A stretch of DNA of 64,000 bases from Nocardioides sp. (GCA_020636915.1 JACJWV010000003.1:62001-126000); one strand, 5' to 3'; shown: positions 1 to 11,766, counted from the stretch's first letter. Numbers and translations are program-made. The notes: generated by a model not told the origin, from the letters alone.

Positions 1-452
1 TGGGCGACCACACGGTCCTGGTCGACGCGAGCCGTGTGCTCCGAGGGCGGGGCGCCGACGGTGACCGGGACCGGTGCGGACGCCGGGCGCGTGGCGGCGA
101 CCGGTCGGAGCATCGCGACCGCAGCGGCGGTCATCAGCAGTGAGAACCCGAGCAGGAGCACGCTCCCGTCGACGGCGTGGCTCAGGTGCGATCCCAGCCA
201 GGCGGCCGGGATCCCGGCGGCACCGAAGAACAGCCCGGTCCGCCAGGCCACCGTCCCCGAACGGACGTGGCTCGCCGCGCCGGTGACGGCGGCGGCGCCG
301 ACGATCACCAGGCTGCTGGTGGTGGCCTGCGCGGCCGACTGCCCGGCGATGAACACCAGCGCCGGGACGGTCAGGATCGCGCCACCCCCGCCCAGGCCAC
401 CGAGCACCAGCCCGATCGCCAGCCCGAGGACCGCCAGCCACAGCACGCTCAT
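1..452 (-). CDS. TauE/SafE-family sulfite/anion exporter (C-terminus outside window)
   Basis: This partial minus-strand reading frame starts with ATG at 452 and stays open to base 1, giving about 150 residues. The N-terminus is a hydrophobic helix followed by the glycine-rich stretch GGLGGGGAILTVPAL, which is typical of the first repeat of TauE/SafE permeases. Three or four membrane segments are visible before a hydrophilic Pro/Ala-rich linker at about residues 120-145. The family exports sulfite, sulfoacetate or other small anions across the cytoplasmic membrane. Its start codon overlaps the stop of the rhodanese gene by one base (TGATG), so the two are probably translated together. A sulfur-handling pair is likely, but the substrate cannot be read from the sequence. 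Confidence 0.8.
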   Translation of the reverse strand, partial: MSVLWLAVLGLAIGLVLGGLGGGGAILTVPALVFIAGQSAAQATTSSLVIVGAAAVTGAASHVRSGTVAWRTGLFFGAAGIPAAWLGSHLSHAVDGSVLLLGFSLLMTAAAVAMLRPVAATRPASAPVPVTVGAPPSEHTARVDQDRVVA

Positions 453-796
453 CAGCGGACGCCGGCTCCCTCGCGGGTCAGCGCCAGGCCGGCCGACGCC
501 CAGGCAAGCACCCCGCCGGCGAGGTTGACCACGTCGCGGCGGCCGGTGGACTGCAGCAGCTGGACGGCGACCGCCGACCGGCGCCCGGACCGGCACACGA
601 CCACGACCGGCCGGCCCTCCGGCACCGAGGCGGCCTGCAGGCGCGCCAGGGGCACCAGCTCGGAACCCTCGATGTGGGCCTCCGCCCACTCGAACGGCTC
701 GCGCACGTCCAGGACGAAGGCACCCCCGGCGATCAGCCGCTGGGCCTCGAGGGCGTCGACGTCGCGGACCGGGGACGCGGGGTGGTGGTCAGGCAT
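452..796 (-). CDS. Rhodanese-like domain protein
   Basis: The product is a single-domain rhodanese of 114 residues. The active-site loop CRSGRRS lies at about residues 68-74, with Cys as the persulfide-carrying nucleophile. The preceding FVLDVREPFEWAEAHI segment is the usual CH2A region of the fold. Such proteins move sulfane sulfur between thiosulfate or persulfides and acceptors in the cytoplasm. It lies 41 bp downstream of the GntR regulator on the same strand and overlaps the TauE exporter, which suggests a small sulfur detoxification or transport operon. No signal peptide is seen. Confidence 0.88.
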   Translation of the reverse strand: MPDHHPASPVRDVDALEAQRLIAGGAFVLDVREPFEWAEAHIEGSELVPLARLQAASVPEGRPVVVVCRSGRRSAVAVQLLQSTGRRDVVNLAGGVLAWASAGLALTREGAGVR

Positions 797-837
797 GTGG
801 GTGCTCCTTGCTGGGGCTCGAAGGATCGATCTGGGGC

Positions 838-1614
838 TCAGGGACGCAGCGGACCGCCGCCGGTCACGGTCATGCGGTCGGGATCGGCCAGGTCGGTGGC
901 GAAGGCGAACCGGTCACCCCGGAAGAGGGTCTGGCGCCACTCGACCGGCCGCCCGCGCAGCTCGCCGACCCGCTCGACGTACAAGGCGGCGGTGCCCGGC
1001 TCGAGCCCGAGCAACCGTTGCTCGGCCGGCGTGGGAACCACGGCCCGGACCTGTTCGCGCCCACCGGTCAACCGGATGCCGCAGCATCGGTCCAGCTGGG
1101 CGTAGACCGAGGTGTGGGTGAAGTCGGCCTCGAGCAGCGGGGCGGCCAGCTGGGCCGGGATCCAGACCCGGTCGATCGCGAGGGGTTCACCGTCACTCAG
1201 GCGCAGCCGCTCGAGGTAGACGAGCGGGGTGGACTCCTCCAGGCCGAGCCGGGCAGCGACGACTCCGTCGGCACGCGCCTCGAGCACCCGCACCACACTG
1301 CTCGGGACGTGCCCGGTCTGCTCGACGGAGGAGAACAGCGAGTACAGGGTCCCCTGCGCCTGGCTGATCTCCCGGGAGGCGACGCGGGTGGGTCGACCGC
1401 GACCGCCCTCGAGCAGTCCGCCGGCTCGCAGCGCCCGCAGCGCCTCGCGCACCGTGTGGCGGCTGACGTCGTACTCGGCGACGAGGTGGTGCTCGCCGGG
1501 GAAGTCGACGCCGTCGAACTCGCCGCGCTTGATCCGGCGGCTGATGTCCGCCTGGAGCTGCGCCCAGAGGGGCATCGGGGCGGTTCGGTCGATCGGTCCG
1601 CGCGCTGCTGCCAT
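838..1614 (-). CDS. GntR-family (HutC/UTRA) transcriptional regulator
   Basis: The product has 258 residues. A winged-helix GntR domain occupies about residues 14-80, with the recognition-helix region SRHTVREALRALR, and is followed by a UTRA effector domain at about residues 95-240. The ATG at 1614 is chosen because GGAGGAGG lies a few bases upstream. The HutC subfamily binds small effectors (amino acids, sugars, amines) and usually represses an adjacent operon and itself. The upstream region contains a perfect 12-bp palindrome covering the -10 box, consistent with autoregulation. The gene is divergent from the Ntn hydrolase/amine oxidase pair and runs into rhodanese and TauE, so either set could be its target. 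Confidence 0.9.
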   Translation of the reverse strand: MAAARGPIDRTAPMPLWAQLQADISRRIKRGEFDGVDFPGEHHLVAEYDVSRHTVREALRALRAGGLLEGGRGRPTRVASREISQAQGTLYSLFSSVEQTGHVPSSVVRVLEARADGVVAARLGLEESTPLVYLERLRLSDGEPLAIDRVWIPAQLAAPLLEADFTHTSVYAQLDRCCGIRLTGGREQVRAVVPTPAEQRLLGLEPGTAALYVERVGELRGRPVEWRQTLFRGDRFAFATDLADPDRMTVTGGGPLRP

Positions 1615-1641
1615 CGAAGCCTCCTCCACGTTGGTTGGCCT

Positions 1642-1670
1642 AATGTACGTACATCCGTACTTCCGGTCAA
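1642..1670 (-). promoter_or_regulatory. gntR promoter with overlapping palindromic operator
   Basis: On the minus strand TTGACC (1665-1670) and TACATT (1642-1647) are separated by exactly 17 bp, a good housekeeping promoter. The perfect palindrome ATGTACGTACAT at 1643-1654 covers the -10 box, and a further GTAC lies at 1657-1660. This is where a self-repressing GntR protein would bind. The palindrome is also about 80 bp upstream of the -10 box of the divergent hydrolase gene. Confidence 0.6.
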
Positions 1671-1746
1671 GTCGCGGCCGCGGAGCTCGCCGGCCCCGCG
1701 TCCAATCGGCCCCGCCGGAGGGCCGGTCCTCACTAGGCTGCGGATC

Positions 1747-2964
1747 GTGTGCGACACCTTCGTGGTCCGGACCGACGCGGGGATGGTGCTCGCCAAGAAC
1801 TCCGACCGGGACCCCAACGAAGCGCAGCTGTGGGAGTGGACGCCCGCGGGCGACCACCCGGCGGGCGCGAGCGCGCGGACGACGTACGTCGAGGTCCCCC
1901 AGGTCGCCCGCACCCACGCGACGGTCGTGTCCCGGCCCTGGTGGATGTGGGGCGCAGAGATGGGCGCCAACGAGCACGGCGTCGCCATCGGCAACGAGGC
2001 GGTCTTCACCAAGCAGCCGACCAGCCTCGAGCCGGGCCTGCTCGGCATGGACCTGCTCCGTCTCGCGCTCGAGCGTGCGACGACCGCCGACGAGGCCGTC
2101 GAGGTGATGGTCGCGCTGCTCGAGGAGCACGGCCAGAGTGGCTCGTGCAGCATCGAGCACCCGAAGTTCACCTACCACAACAGCTTCCTTGTCGCGGACG
2201 CCGACAGCGCGGTCGTGCTCGAGACCGCCGGGCAGCACTGGGCGACCGAGCAGGTCCGCGGCGCGGCGCGCAGCATCAGCAACGGCCTGACCATCCCCGA
2301 CTTCGCCGAGCAGCACGCCGACCGGCTGCGCGGGCGGGTCGCCTCCTGCGACACCCGCCAGGCGCTGACGCAGCACCGGGCCGCGACGGCGCGCGGGGCC
2401 CGCGAGGCGATGCGCATCCTGCGCGACAACGGCACCGGTCGCGGTCCGCGGTGGTCGCCGCTGACCGGCTCGATGGTCGGCCCCAACATGCACGCGGGCG
2501 GCTGGCTGGCCTCCAGCCAGACCGTCTCGTCCTGGGTCAGCCACCTCGGCAACAAGATGCACTGGTCGACCGGCTCGGCCGACCCGGCGTTCGCGCCGTT
2601 CGTGCCCCTGCGCGTCGACGAGCCGCTCGACGAGGTGGCCTACCCGACCACCGGCGTCGACAACACCCGCGACGACCGGTCGTTGTGGTGGCGCCACGAG
2701 CGCCTCCACCGGCGCGCCCTGCGCGACTGGACCCGCTCCGAGGCGCTGGTCGCCGCGGACCGCGACCGGCTCGAGCGGTCCTGGGTCGCCGACCCGCCGC
2801 CGACGGCGCAGGCCCTGGAGGCCGGGCTCGAGGCGCGCGAGCGCTGGTGGCCAGCCGTCGAGCGGGTCACCGAGCGCGACACCCGGCCCTGGTGGACGCG
2901 GCGCGCGTGGGCGTCGTACGACGAGGCGGCGGACCGGCCGCGGAAGGCACAGGTGGCCTCGTGA
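1747..2964 (+). CDS. Secernin-like Ntn hydrolase (peptidase C69-type)
   Basis: The product has 405 residues. The start is GTG at 1747, which places a Cys at position 2 (V-C-D-T-F). In C69/secernin-type Ntn hydrolases this N-terminal Cys, exposed after removal of residue 1, is the nucleophile. The following segment AKNSDRDPNEAQ (about residues 16-27) is the usual secernin/dipeptidase signature. A TAGGCT -10 box lies 7 bp before the GTG with no Shine-Dalgarno, so the mRNA is probably leaderless. Known family activities are amide or peptide bond hydrolysis; secernin substrates are largely unknown. The stop overlaps the GTG of the amine oxidase gene (GTGA), so an amidase-then-oxidase route for an N-acylated amine is a plausible inference. 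Confidence 0.85.
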   Translation: MCDTFVVRTDAGMVLAKNSDRDPNEAQLWEWTPAGDHPAGASARTTYVEVPQVARTHATVVSRPWWMWGAEMGANEHGVAIGNEAVFTKQPTSLEPGLLGMDLLRLALERATTADEAVEVMVALLEEHGQSGSCSIEHPKFTYHNSFLVADADSAVVLETAGQHWATEQVRGAARSISNGLTIPDFAEQHADRLRGRVASCDTRQALTQHRAATARGAREAMRILRDNGTGRGPRWSPLTGSMVGPNMHAGGWLASSQTVSSWVSHLGNKMHWSTGSADPAFAPFVPLRVDEPLDEVAYPTTGVDNTRDDRSLWWRHERLHRRALRDWTRSEALVAADRDRLERSWVADPPPTAQALEAGLEARERWWPAVERVTERDTRPWWTRRAWASYDEAADRPRKAQVAS

Positions 2965-4321
2965 CCAGCACCGACGTCGTCGTCGTGGGGGCCGGGCTCT
3001 CCGGGCTCGCGGCTGCCCGCCGGATCGCCGCAGCCGGGCGCTCGGTGGTCGTGGTCGAGGCGCGCGACCGGGTCGGCGGACGCACCGAGGCGGGCCAGCT
3101 CGCCGACGGGCAGTGGATCGAGCTCGGCGGCCAGTGGGTGGGACCGACGCAGGACCGCATGTACGAGCTGATCGCCGAGCTCGGCCTGGAGACCATCCCG
3201 ACCTACAACGACGGCGACATCGTCTTCGGCCTCGGCCACCGCACCGGGCGGCTCGCGGGTCGCAAGGGCGCGATCCCGCGCCTGAACCCCTTCGCGATCG
3301 CCGACCTCGCCCAGGGCACCCTGCGCTGGGGCCGGCTGGCCCGCAAGGTCGACCTCGCCGAGCCGTGGCGCACCCCGGGCGCCCGGGAGCTGGACGGGCA
3401 GACCTTCCGCAGCTGGGTGCACCGCAACCTCCGCACCCGCGGCAGGGCGGGGCCTACTTCGAGCTCTACTGCGACGCGGTCTTCTCCGCCGACCTCTCCG
3501 ACATCTCGCTGCTCCACGCGCTCTTCTACACCCACTCCGGCACCGACATGGACACGCTGATGGCCGTCGACCGCGGCGCCCAGCAGGACCGGATCGCCGG
3601 CGGCTCGTGGCGGATCAGCGAGCGGATGGCGGCCGACCTCGACGTCCGCCTCGGCGACCCGGTGCGCACGGTGCAGCAGACCGAGGACGGCGTCCGCGTG
3701 ACGACCCGCGGCGGCACGTCGCACGACGCCGCGCGGGCGATCATCACGCTGCCGCCGACCCTCGCCGGCCGCCTGGAGTACGACCCGCCGCTGCCGAGCT
3801 GGCGCGACCAGCTCACCCAGAAGCTCCCCTCGGGCAGCGTCTTCAAGGTGTACGCCGTCTACCCGACGCCCTTCTGGCGCGAGGAGGGGCTCAACGGCCA
3901 GGCGGGCTCGGACCGCGGCCCGGTCAAGGTCACCTTCGACAACACCCCGCCCGGGTACGACCGCGGCATCCTGATGGGCTTCATCGAGGCCGAGGACGGC
4001 CGGCGCTGGGCCCGCCGGACCCCCGAGGAGCGGCGCGCGGCCGTCGTCGACTGCTTCGTGCGCTACTTCGGCCAGCGGGCGGCGGAGCCGCTGGAGTACG
4101 TCGAGCGCGACTGGATGGCCGAGGAGTTCAGCCGCGGCTGCTACGGCGCGCACTTCGCGCCCGGCGTGTGGACCGGCTTCGGTCCCGCGCTGCGCGAGCC
4201 GGTCGGCCGGCTGCACTGGGCCGGCGCCGAGTGCTCGTCGGTGTGGAACGGCTACATGGAGGGCGCGGTCCGCTCCGGCGAGGCCACGGCGGACGACGTC
4301 GTCGGCCTGCTCAGCAGCTGA
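2961..4321 (+). pseudogene. Flavin monoamine oxidase, frameshifted
   Basis: The gene starts at GTG 2961, inside the stop of the hydrolase gene. Reading frame one gives the dinucleotide-binding motif VVVVGAGLSGLAAARR (about residues 6-21) and the flavin motif GGQWVGPTQ. At about 3441-3455 homology jumps to the -1 frame, which continues with AYFELYCDAVFSADL through the C-terminal FAD/substrate segment (HWAGAECSSVWNGYMEGA) to the stop at 4321. Adding one G to the GGGG run at 3449-3452 restores a continuous protein of about 453 residues, a normal length for this FAD-dependent amine oxidase family. As written the gene is broken; a homopolymer sequencing error is equally possible. The end overlaps the convergent TAP-like gene by 11 bp. 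Confidence 0.85.
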
Positions 4322-5870
4322 GCCCGTCCTCGGGCACGGTGCCGTCGACGAGGTAGTCCTCGATCGCCGTGTCGACGCACTCGTTGCCGGAGTTGTAGCC
4401 GGTGTGGCCGTCGCCGTCGCGGCTGACGAGCACGCCGGAGTCGAGCTGGTCGGCGAGGTGCTGCGCCCACTGGTACGGCGTCGCCGGGTCGCGCGTCGTG
4501 CCGACGACCACGATGGGGGCGGCCCCCACCGCGTCGATGTGACGGTCGTGCTCGGTGGCCTCCACCTCGATGCCGCCGCAGCCGGTCAGGCCCCAGGCGA
4601 AGACCGTGCCGAACGTGGGGGACGCCTTCTCGAAGGCGGGCAGCTGGGCCGGCACCTCGTCGGCCGGGATCGACCAGGGGTTGTCGAGGCAGTTGATCGC
4701 GTAGTTGGCCTCGGTGCTGTTGTCGGTGTAGCCGCCGCGCGCACTCCGCGAGTTGTAGATGTCGGAGAAGCGGAGCAGCAGCGTGCCGTCACCGTCGAGC
4801 GCGGCCTCCAGCCCCTGGGTGAGGTAGGGCCAGTAGTCGCGGTTGTAGAGCGGCAGCACGATGCCGTAGAACGCGTTGCCGACCTCGAGGTCGCGGCTGC
4901 CGCTGGTGGGCATCGGGTCCTGGTCGACCTGGTCGAGCAGGCCCTTGATCGTCGCGAGCCCCTCCTCGACCGAGTCGCCGAGGACGCAGTCGCCCTGGGC
5001 GACGCAGTCGGCCACGTAGGCGCGCAACGCCGTCTCGAACCCGGCGGCCTGCTGCAGGCTCAGCTGCCGCGAGCTGATCGAGAGGTCGACGGCCCCGTCG
5101 AGGACCATCCGGCCGACGCGTTCGGGGAAGAGGTCGGCGTACGTCGCCCCGAGCTTGGTGCCGTAGGACGCGCCGAAGTAGTCCAGCTGCGACTCGCCGA
5201 GGGCCGCGCGCAGCACATCCATGTCGCGCGCCGCCTCCACGGTGGTGACGTGGGCGGCGAGGTCACCCGACCGCTCGGCGCAGCCGCGCCCGAGCGCCTC
5301 GACGCTGCGCATGTAGTCCGACACCTCGGCGTCGGTGTCCGGGTCGGGGTCCTCGGCGACGTAGGCGTCGAGCTCGGCGTCGCTCAGGCAGTCGACGGGC
5401 GCGCTGTGGCCGGTGCCGCGGGGGTCGAACCCGACGATGTCGTAGGCGTCGAGGATCGGCTGCCGGAAGACGTCCGAGGCGCTCGCGGCGTAGTCGGTGC
5501 CCGGCGCGCCCGGCCCGCCGGGGTTGACGACGAGGGAGCCGATCCGGGCCGCCGGATCGGCGGCCGGCACCTTGAGCAGCGCCAGCTCGATCGTCTCGCC
5601 GCCGGGGTCGGCGTAGTCGACCGGCACCGTGAGCGTCGAGCAGTAGGCGTCGCCGCAGGAGTCCCAGGTCAGCTCCTGGGAGTAGAACTGCTCCAGCCCC
5701 GGCTCGGGCGGCTGCGTCGCCCCGGGCTCGGGAGTGGTGGTGGACGGCAGGCTGCTGGTGGAGCCGCCCTCGTCGTCGCCGAGCGAGACCAGCGCCGCGA
5801 ACGCACCGACCGCGAGCCCGCCGTACACGAGCGCCAGCACCACGGCGCCGACGATCCAAAGACGCTTCAT
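4311..5870 (-). CDS. Secreted/anchored alpha/beta hydrolase with TAP-like C-terminal domain
   Basis: The product has 519 residues. An N-terminal hydrophobic segment (about residues 5-30) serves as signal peptide or anchor and is followed by a Ser/Thr/Pro linker. The alpha/beta-hydrolase core shows oxyanion-type NPGGPG, nucleophile elbow GASYGTKLG, the acid-bearing GTTRDPATP and the catalytic His in GDGHTGY. The last about 100 residues match the TAP-like domain of Streptomyces tripeptidyl aminopeptidases (SlpD/SlpE type). It probably cleaves N-terminal peptides or hydrophobic esters outside the membrane. The ATG overlaps the holB stop (ATGA), so it is the distal gene of tmk-holB. Confidence 0.9.
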   Translation of the reverse strand: MKRLWIVGAVVLALVYGGLAVGAFAALVSLGDDEGGSTSSLPSTTTPEPGATQPPEPGLEQFYSQELTWDSCGDAYCSTLTVPVDYADPGGETIELALLKVPAADPAARIGSLVVNPGGPGAPGTDYAASASDVFRQPILDAYDIVGFDPRGTGHSAPVDCLSDAELDAYVAEDPDPDTDAEVSDYMRSVEALGRGCAERSGDLAAHVTTVEAARDMDVLRAALGESQLDYFGASYGTKLGATYADLFPERVGRMVLDGAVDLSISSRQLSLQQAAGFETALRAYVADCVAQGDCVLGDSVEEGLATIKGLLDQVDQDPMPTSGSRDLEVGNAFYGIVLPLYNRDYWPYLTQGLEAALDGDGTLLLRFSDIYNSRSARGGYTDNSTEANYAINCLDNPWSIPADEVPAQLPAFEKASPTFGTVFAWGLTGCGGIEVEATEHDRHIDAVGAAPIVVVGTTRDPATPYQWAQHLADQLDSGVLVSRDGDGHTGYNSGNECVDTAIEDYLVDGTVPEDGLSC

Positions 5871-7069
5871 CGGCCCACCCCGGACGACCGCAGCTCGGGG
5901 GCGACCAGGCCGAGCATCATCGACTCCAGCGCCAGCGCCGGCTGGACGTTGAACTCCAGCATCTGCTCGCGGGCCTCGAAGACGGCGCTGATGCGGCGCA
6001 GGTTGGCCTCGGCGCCGGAGGCGCGGGCGAGCAGCTCGACGTCACCGCGGATCTCCTCGTTGACCAGCGCCCCGGACGCACCGGCGGCCACCGCGATCGC
6101 GTCGCGGTAGACCGACACCAGGTCCATCAGCCCGCGGTCGACGACGTCGAGCTGGCGCCGCTTGGCGCGCCGCTTCTGCTCCTGCTCGAGGTCACGGAGG
6201 GCGGGGGCGTACTCGCGCGGACGGCGGCCGCGCTGCTCGACGCCGTACGCCGCGTCGAGCTCGGCCTTCTCGCGCGCGTCGAGCTCGGTCGTGATCGCCT
6301 CGGCCTCCTCCTTGGTGACCTGGGTCAGCTGCGCGGCGGCCTGCATGCACCGCCCCAGCGAGGTCAGGGTCGCCGGGATCGCGACGACCGCCCGCCGCCG
6401 GTTGCGCGTCTCCTCGTCGCGGGCCAGCGCCCGGGCCCGGCCGATGTGACCCTGGCTGGCGCGGGCGGCGTACGACGCCAGGGCGCTGTCGACGCCCTCG
6501 CGGCGGACCAGGAACGCGGCCACCTCCTCCGCGGTCGGCGTGGTCAGCGAGACCAGGCGGCAGCGCGAGCGGATGGTGGGCAGCACGTCCTCGACGGTCG
6601 GCGCGCACAGCATCCACACGGTCCGCTCGGTCGGCTCCTCGATCGCCTTGAGCAGCGCGTTGAACGCCTGCTCGGTGAGCCGGTCGGCGTCCTCGACGAT
6701 CACGATCTGCCACCGGTTGCCGATCGGGCTGAGCGCCGAGCGGCGGACCAGGTCGCGCACCTGCTTGATGCCGATCGACAGCCCCTCGGTGCGGATCACC
6801 GCCACGTCGGCGTGCGACCCGACCAGCACGGTGTGGCACGCGTGGCAGGCGCCGCAGCCGGGCGGGTCCTGCTCGCACTGAAGCGCGGCGGCGAAGGCGA
6901 TCGCCGCGTTCGAGCGCCCGGAGCCGGGGGGCCCGGTGAACAGGAACGCGTGGCTCATCCCGTGCCCGCTCGCGGCCGCCCGAAGCGTCTCGATCACGCG
7001 GGGCTGGCCGACCAGGCCGTCCCAGACGGTGCCGGGTGCGGTGGTGCCGGTGGCGGGCGCAGCGGTCAT
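5867..7069 (-). CDS. holB: DNA polymerase III subunit delta'
   Basis: The product has 400 residues and is a clamp-loader AAA+ subunit. GPPGSGRSNAA at about residues 45-55 is a degenerate Walker A with Arg in place of the catalytic Lys, as expected for delta', which does not hydrolyse ATP. A four-Cys zinc module (CEQDPPGCGACHAC) follows, then the SRC-like segment IRSRCRLVSL. The C-terminal part is lengthened with charged helices (EQEQKRRAKRRQLD), as in other actinobacteria. The gene overlaps tmk upstream and the hydrolase downstream by ATGA junctions. The order tmk-holB is widespread in bacteria. Confidence 0.95.
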   Translation of the reverse strand: MTAAPATGTTAPGTVWDGLVGQPRVIETLRAAASGHGMSHAFLFTGPPGSGRSNAAIAFAAALQCEQDPPGCGACHACHTVLVGSHADVAVIRTEGLSIGIKQVRDLVRRSALSPIGNRWQIVIVEDADRLTEQAFNALLKAIEEPTERTVWMLCAPTVEDVLPTIRSRCRLVSLTTPTAEEVAAFLVRREGVDSALASYAARASQGHIGRARALARDEETRNRRRAVVAIPATLTSLGRCMQAAAQLTQVTKEEAEAITTELDAREKAELDAAYGVEQRGRRPREYAPALRDLEQEQKRRAKRRQLDVVDRGLMDLVSVYRDAIAVAAGASGALVNEEIRGDVELLARASGAEANLRRISAVFEAREQMLEFNVQPALALESMMLGLVAPELRSSGVGR

Positions 7070-7719
7070 CGGCGGACCGCCCGCGCCAGCAACGGCACGA
7101 CCGCGGCGCGGACCTGCTGCTCGATGTCGTCGACGTCCCCGCGGGCGTCGAGCACGAGGTAGTGGTCGGGGTCGGCCTTCGCCATCTGCAAGAACCCCTC
7201 GCGCACCCGCTGGTGGAACTCCAGCGACTCCTGCTCGATCCGGTCGCGCTCGGCGAACCGCCCGAGCCCGTGCTCGGGCTCGAGGTCGAGCACCACGGTC
7301 AGGTGCGGGCGCAGGTCGTGGGTGGCCCAGCGGGCGACGTCCTCGACCTCGTCGGGGTCGAGGGCGCGGCCGGCGCCCTGGTAGGCCAGCATCGAGTCGA
7401 CGTAGCGGTCGGTGACGACCACCGCCCCCCGGTCCAGGGCCGGCTGGACGACGGTGTCGACGTGCTCGGACTTGTCGGCTGCGTAGAGCAGCGCCTCGGT
7501 GCGGTCGGAGATCGCGCCGGTCTCGGGACTGAGCACGATGGTGCGCAGCTGACGGCCGACCTCGGTGTCGCCGGGCTCGAAGGTCAGCACGACCGAGTAG
7601 CCCTCGCTCTCGAGCCAGGTCGCGAGCCGGCCGGACTGGGTGGACTTGCCCGAGCCCTCGCCCCCCTCGAAGCACACGAAGGCGCCCGTGTCGGCGTACG
7701 CCCCCGGTCCCCTGCTCAC
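7066..7719 (-). CDS. tmk: Thymidylate kinase
   Basis: The product has 217 residues when read from GTG at 7719. The P-loop FEGGEGSGKST is at about residues 16-26, the DRYVDSMLAYQG segment carries the DRY/DRF-type dTMP-binding motif, and LDLEPEHGLGR precedes the LID. It converts dTMP to dTDP for DNA synthesis. The reading frame is open further upstream and another GTG lies at 7728, so the exact start is not certain; 7719 fits the usual family length of 205-220. The stop overlaps the holB ATG. Confidence 0.94.
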   Translation of the reverse strand: MSRGPGAYADTGAFVCFEGGEGSGKSTQSGRLATWLESEGYSVVLTFEPGDTEVGRQLRTIVLSPETGAISDRTEALLYAADKSEHVDTVVQPALDRGAVVVTDRYVDSMLAYQGAGRALDPDEVEDVARWATHDLRPHLTVVLDLEPEHGLGRFAERDRIEQESLEFHQRVREGFLQMAKADPDHYLVLDARGDVDDIEQQVRAAVVPLLARAVRR

Positions 7720-7810
7720 GCGGTACACCCTAGGCGTGGGGACCCCCATCGTTCTCCACAGGTCCACAGCGGTCGGTTTCGCGCGCTGTCTCGGAGCCGA
7801 CGCTCCTGTC

Positions 7811-9014
7811 GTGGATGCGATCGCCGATCTCCTGCGCGACCAGCACGGGGTCATCTCCCGGCGGCAGCTGCTGGCGTGCGGACTGACGGGCTCCGACATC
7901 AAGCGGCTCGTGCGTCGTCGGGAGCTGCGCCGCGTGCATCGCGGCGTCTACGTCGACCACACCGGGCCGCTCACCTGGGTGCAGCGGGCTTTGGGCGGCG
8001 GTGCTGTTCTCGTGGCCGGCCGCACTGTCCCACGAATCCGCACTGCGACTGGTCGAGGGACCCGGCCGCCGCGACCGCGACGAGGCCACCATCCACGTCG
8101 CGGTCGACCGCGACCGCAACCTCAACGAGCCGGACGGCGTACGCATCCACCGGACCGCGCACCTGGGGGCGCGAGCACTCTGGAACGTCGGCCCGCCACG
8201 GATCCGCTACGAGCACGCGCTCCTCGACGTCACCGCGGACACGTCGTCCGACCTCGACGCGATCGCCGTCCTGGCCGACGCGTGCGGATCACGACGGTCC
8301 ACGGCAACACGCATCCTGCGTGCTCTCGACGAGCGCCAGCGGGAGGCCAGGCGCCCATGGCTCGTCGACGTCCTGACCGATATCGCGGCCGGCACCTGCT
8401 CGGTGCTCGAGCACGGCTACCTCACGCGGGTCGAGAGAGCGCACGGGTTGCCGACCGGGCGGCGCCAGGCCAGCCGCCGCCACGCCGGCCACCAGGTCTA
8501 CCGCGACGTGTCGTACGACGAGCAGACAACGATCGTCGAGCTCGACGGACGGCTGCTGCACTCATCCGTGCGCCAGCGGGACCGGGATCTCGACCGTGAC
8601 CTCGACGCCGCCGCCGTGAGCGCGACCGAGACGGTTCGGCTCTCCTGGGGCCAGGTCTTCGACCGACCCTGCCGGACCGCCCGCGCCCTCGAACAGGTGC
8701 TGCAGCGACGTACCCGCTTCGCGGGCTCTGGGTCGCAAGCCGAGGCGATCCGCAGGGAGTCGTCAGGCCCGCCCTGCGCAGGGTGCGGGGGTGTCGACGG
8801 ACGCTCAGGCGTTGCACGCCTTCGCTGCTCGACCACCGGCGCCGAGCGTCAGTGCAGCCCGAGCACCGGCGCCGAGTCGCCGTTCTGCGGGTCGATCTCG
8901 TCGGTGTCGTCACCCGCCAGGATGCCGATCAGCAGGAAGGTGCCGAGGACAACGACGATCACACCGAGGACGACGAGCAGCATCTTGCCGCGGCCGGAGA
9001 ACGGGGTGTCTTGA
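7811..9014 (+). pseudogene. AbiEi-antitoxin-like / DUF559 endonuclease-fold protein, frameshifted
   Basis: The N-terminal part, from GTG 7811, reads DLLRDQHGVISRRQLLACG and RRVHRGVYVDHTGPLTW, the winged-helix shape of AbiEi-type proteins. At 7990-7992 (TTT) the homology moves to the +1 frame: deleting one T gives VQRAWAAVLFSWPAALSHES and a continuous continuation. The later part (YDEQTTIVELDGRLLH) is the PD-(D/E)XK-like DUF559 region related to Vsr. The frame stays open to 9014, but after about 8735 it no longer resembles the family and it runs antisense across a small membrane-protein gene, so the true end is probably earlier. It is either a pseudogene or a sequencing indel. Confidence 0.75.
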
Positions 9015-9019
9015 TCCAT
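8849..9019 (-). CDS. Small single-pass membrane protein
   Basis: The product has 56 residues from ATG 9019. A short charged N-terminus (MDQDTPFSGRGK) is followed by one strong transmembrane helix (LLVVLGVIVVVLGTFLLIGI, about residues 14-33) and an acidic tail (DDTDEIDPQNGD). I do not recognise a family. It lies 32 bp downstream of topA on the same strand and is antisense to the doubtful 3' end of the DUF559-type frame. Its hydrophobic/acidic layout and clean start make it more credible than the opposite frame in this stretch. Confidence 0.6.
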   Translation of the reverse strand: MDQDTPFSGRGKMLLVVLGVIVVVLGTFLLIGILAGDDTDEIDPQNGDSAPVLGLH

Positions 9020-9051
9020 GCCGAGGTGGTACCCACCGCGGTACGGAGCAG

Positions 9052-11766
<2,715 letters not shown>

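Noticed and set aside
3449..3452. Programmed -1 frameshift in the amine oxidase
   Set aside because: GCG GGG CCT is not a slippery heptamer of the X XXY YYZ type, and no downstream stem or upstream Shine-Dalgarno-like stimulator is evident.
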